Translations under genes and position numbers: made by a program
The notes under the pieces: model-generated
Told to the model about the DNA's origin: nothing
Seen by the model: the letters and a program-made list of their open reading frames with translations, nothing else
The model's database searches: none
Shown here: positions 21,068 to 23,452 of the stretch, piece after piece
Numbering within the stretch: the stretch's first letter is position 1
Layout: every line of letters begins with the position of its first letter
Assembly (NCBI GenBank): GCA_019242435.1
Contig: JAFAVN010000435.1
Location: 1 to 23,452 of the forward strand
Length of the DNA: 23,452 bases
Reading direction: 5' to 3'
Source of the DNA: Verrucomicrobiota bacterium
GTDB taxonomy: Bacteria; Verrucomicrobiota; Verrucomicrobiia; Chthoniobacterales; JAFAMB01

Positions 21068-23266
21068 ATGCGTTTCCAACTCTCTTCCGATTACGCGCTT
21101 AGAGGCGACCAGTCCGCCGCAGTTGAACAATTGACCCGCTCGCTGAAGGCCGGGAATCGGCATCAAACGCTTCTCGGCGTCACCGGCTCCGGCAAAACGT
21201 TTACTGCAGCCAACGTAGTTGCGGCGCTCGATAAACCCACTTTGGTAATCTCACACAACAAGACATTAGCCGCTCAATTATACAGCGAATTTAAGCAGTT
21301 TTTTCCCAAGAATGCGGTCGAGTATTTTGTTAGCTATTTCGATTATTACCAGCCGGAAGCTTACATTCCGCGTACCGACACTTACATCGAGAAAGACTCG
21401 TCGATTAACGAAGAGATTGAACGGCTGCGCTTGTCGGCGACAAGTTCGCTGCTCTCCCGTCGCGATGTAATTGTAGTGGCCAGCGTATCTTGTATTTATG
21501 GGTTGGGATCGCCCGAAGATTACGCGAACATGGTCTGCAACGTCTTCAAAACCCAGGCGTTATCTCGCGAACTCTTCCTGGCCAAACTGGTAGACATGCT
21601 CTATGAACGGAATGACATCGCGCTCACTCGCGGCAAATTCCGGGTTCGGGGTGATGTAGTGGAAGTGCATCCAGCATCCGCCGACGAAGAAGCTATTCGG
21701 GTCGAATTTTTCGGTGATGAAGTGGACTTGATTACTCGGTTCGATCCTCTGACCGGTTCACCATTGGAAAATCTGGATCGTTTTACTTTTTTCCCAGCGA
21801 AGCAATTCGTCACCCCATACGAGAAGATGCAACGCGCCTTGCGAGCCATCCGGGATGAATTGGAAGAGCGGATCGTCTGGTTCGAAAGCCGGCATAAGCT
21901 GCTGGAAGCTCAGCGCATCAGAATGCGGACCGAGTTCGATCTCGAGATGCTGCAGGAAATGGGGTTTTGCAGTGGCATCGAAAATTACTCGCGACATTTG
22001 AGCGGGCGAGAGGCGGGTTCACGACCATACACTCTCCTGGATTTTTTCCCCCGTGATTTCCTGCTGATTGTGGATGAGTCTCATGCCACGATTCCCCAGA
22101 TCGGAGGAATGTACGAGGGTGATCGATCTCGAAAGACGACGCTGGTTGAATACGGTTTTCGATTACCAAGCGCATTGGATAACCGGCCTTTGAATTTTCA
22201 GGAATTCATGGAGATGGCTGACCAGTTGCTCTATATCAGTGCGACTCCGGCCGAATTCGAGATACAGAACAGTGTAGTAGGAAATGAGACTTATATTCCG
22301 CACTCCAGACAGCGGATCGGCATGGAAGAGACGGAACCCGTCTTATTGCCTATGTTAACGGGGCGAGCAGCCGCCGAACTGGACGTCGTGAGCCCGGGCT
22401 CGCGACTGGTGGCGCAACAAATTATCCGGCCGACCGGCCTGTTAGATCCGAAGATCACGATCCGGCCGTTAAAGAATCAGATAGATGAGACCATCGAGCT
22501 TTGCCGGCAGCGTGCCGAAAAAACCGAGCGAGTTTTGATCACTACCCTCACCAAACGAACAGCTGAAGATCTAACGGATTATCTGCGCGACGTTGGGCTC
22601 AGGGTTCGTTATCTTCATAGCGAGATCGATGCTATCGAACGTGTTGAAATCCTGCGCTCACTTCGAGCCGGAGATTTTGATATTCTTGTAGGCATCAATC
22701 TGCTCAGAGAAGGATTGGATCTCCCGGAAGTGAGTTTGGTATGCATCCTCGATGCAGACAAAGAAGGTTTTCTACGAAGCCAGACCTCCTTGATCCAAAC
22801 CGCGGGGCGCGCCGCTCGTCACGTCAATGGTGAGGTCGTTTTGTTCGCCGACATCATGACGGAAAGTATCCAACGGCTGGTTGCCATTACCGAATATCGG
22901 CGCGCGAAACAGATGGAATACAACGAGCAGCACGGTATTACTCCCAAAAGCGTGCAGCGCGCCGTACAAGAAAGCTTGCATACCCTTCTACGGAGTAAGC
23001 AACTGGAGGAATCCATCGTCCGTGAATCCGGCGCGGACTTCGATGTCACGGAGGTACTGCGGGAACTAGAAGAAGAAATGCAGTTAGCGGCCGCTAACCT
23101 GGAATACGAGAGAGCGGCATTGTTGAGAGATCAAATACTGGAGCTGAAGAATGGGACCGGAATCGCCAAAATCGAACCGAGAAAACGCCCGGTGAAGTAC
23201 GCGAAAGCCAGCGGGCGCGGCCACAGGACTGGTGCTGGAAGCGGGAGAGCGAAAAAACGGTGGTAG
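21068..23266 (+). CDS. uvrB: excinuclease ABC subunit B
   Basis: Damage-recognition helicase of nucleotide excision repair; it receives DNA from UvrA and recruits UvrC. It has 732 residues, longer than the usual 660-690 or so. Walker A is GVTGSGKT (37-44). The beta-hairpin that clamps DNA is in YFDYYQPEAYIPRTDTYIEK. Walker B is LLIVDESH (DESH 336-339), with IPQIGGMYEGDRSRKTTLVE after it. The helicase half includes QIIRPTGLLDP and NLLREGLDLPEVSLVCILDA. The C-terminal UVR motif is at about 661-696. Two oddities: about 42 extra residues lie between ISATP and RPTGL (within about 401-446), and the last 35 residues form a Lys/Arg/Gly-rich tail. Confidence 0.97.
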   Translation: MRFQLSSDYALRGDQSAAVEQLTRSLKAGNRHQTLLGVTGSGKTFTAANVVAALDKPTLVISHNKTLAAQLYSEFKQFFPKNAVEYFVSYFDYYQPEAYIPRTDTYIEKDSSINEEIERLRLSATSSLLSRRDVIVVASVSCIYGLGSPEDYANMVCNVFKTQALSRELFLAKLVDMLYERNDIALTRGKFRVRGDVVEVHPASADEEAIRVEFFGDEVDLITRFDPLTGSPLENLDRFTFFPAKQFVTPYEKMQRALRAIRDELEERIVWFESRHKLLEAQRIRMRTEFDLEMLQEMGFCSGIENYSRHLSGREAGSRPYTLLDFFPRDFLLIVDESHATIPQIGGMYEGDRSRKTTLVEYGFRLPSALDNRPLNFQEFMEMADQLLYISATPAEFEIQNSVVGNETYIPHSRQRIGMEETEPVLLPMLTGRAAAELDVVSPGSRLVAQQIIRPTGLLDPKITIRPLKNQIDETIELCRQRAEKTERVLITTLTKRTAEDLTDYLRDVGLRVRYLHSEIDAIERVEILRSLRAGDFDILVGINLLREGLDLPEVSLVCILDADKEGFLRSQTSLIQTAGRAARHVNGEVVLFADIMTESIQRLVAITEYRRAKQMEYNEQHGITPKSVQRAVQESLHTLLRSKQLEESIVRESGADFDVTEVLRELEEEMQLAAANLEYERAALLRDQILELKNGTGIAKIEPRKRPVKYAKASGRGHRTGAGSGRAKKRW

Positions 23267-23423
23267 ACGTGTCGGCGTATGGGCGTGCGGGCGTGTCGGT
23301 GAGACGCCACAGGCGCGTTGCGTCTTCCTGAGCCATATGATCGGTAAAACTTATCGGGCTTATTATCGAGCGGTAGCCGATACCTGAGGTCCTTACTCGA
23401 CACGCCCATAACGCCCACACGCC
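23267..23423. repeat. inverted arms of GGGCGTGT-type words downstream of uvrB
   Basis: The left arm (23267-23301) begins at the uvrB stop and reads ACGTGTCGGCGTATGGGCGT, then GCGGGCGTGTCGG. The right arm (23395-23423) reads ACTCGACACGCCCATAACGC, then CCACACGCC. The arms are imperfect reverse complements built from GGCGT-type words. Within the roughly 93-nt loop are two smaller stems: AGACGC/GCGTCT near 23303-23326, and TATCGGGCT/AGCCGATA near 23352-23382. No T-run is present. The rest of the sequence to the right edge shows no gene. Confidence 0.75.
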
Positions 23424-23452
23424 ATCCCTCATCCTTCGTGCGGCGGTGGGAG

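Overview
The window looks like chromosomal DNA of a free-living, Gram-negative-type bacterium, most likely a member of the Verrucomicrobiota (soil Chthoniobacterales/Spartobacteria type). This is inference. It rests on a tiny basic protein beginning MGKQHNKIEKRRRRR, which I associate with that phylum, on two conserved but unnamed proteins (at 16660-17178 and 18199-20043) that resemble families I associate with the same group, and on many start codons without a clear Shine-Dalgarno sequence. No rRNA, tRNA, CRISPR array, insertion sequence, phage gene or toxin-antitoxin pair was seen. The gene content is mostly core metabolism.

Layout from left to right. 1-1383: a partial leftward gene cut by the window edge, a leftward stand-alone receiver-domain response regulator and a rightward VOC/PhnB-like protein. 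1384-3145: a long inverted repeat and the leftward gpmI (phosphoglycerate mutase). 3362-5373: the leftward ferredoxin-type sulfite reductase, then a 30-residue basic mini-gene whose stop codon lies in the loop of a terminator hairpin. 5642-6031: a small exported protein with its own terminator. 6268-10895: an arabinoside-use cluster (GH51 arabinofuranosidase, periplasmic sugar-binding protein and two ABC permeases, but no ATPase). 11194-14386: dapA-dapB, then folK-panB (lysine/peptidoglycan, folate and pantothenate synthesis), each pair overlapping by ATGA. 14781-17178 (leftward): a conserved unknown gene, a strongly primed 21-codon mini-ORF, a LysM protein with a degenerate L,D-transpeptidase-like domain, and accA, the last three linked by ATGA overlaps. 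17482-17724: acpP, followed by two hairpins and a textbook terminator. 18199-23266: a 614-residue unknown protein with a basic N-terminal and an acidic C-terminal disordered region, an FAH-family hydrolase/isomerase, and uvrB with an unusual insertion.

The most unusual signal is not a gene. Many intergenic gaps carry imperfect inverted repeats whose arms are built from short degenerate tandem words of about 7-9 nt. The word differs between loci: GTGATCA-like at 3152-3237, 6119-6220 and 10891-10936; GTATCGGC-like at 10962-11142; (A)GTACTCC/ATCACTCC at 20899-21042; GGGCGTGT-like at 23267-23423. Larger single inverted repeats lie at 1411-1506 and 12854-13084. All those I found are outside genes. 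They might act as terminators or RNA stabilisers, or be products of a replication or recombination process. I know of no named family that fits, but I could not search.

No clearly new multi-gene defence or metabolic system is visible. The best leads are the intergenic inverted repeats, the catalytically dead-looking transpeptidase domain next to accA, the mini-genes at 3381-3473 and 16576-16641, and the 614-residue protein.
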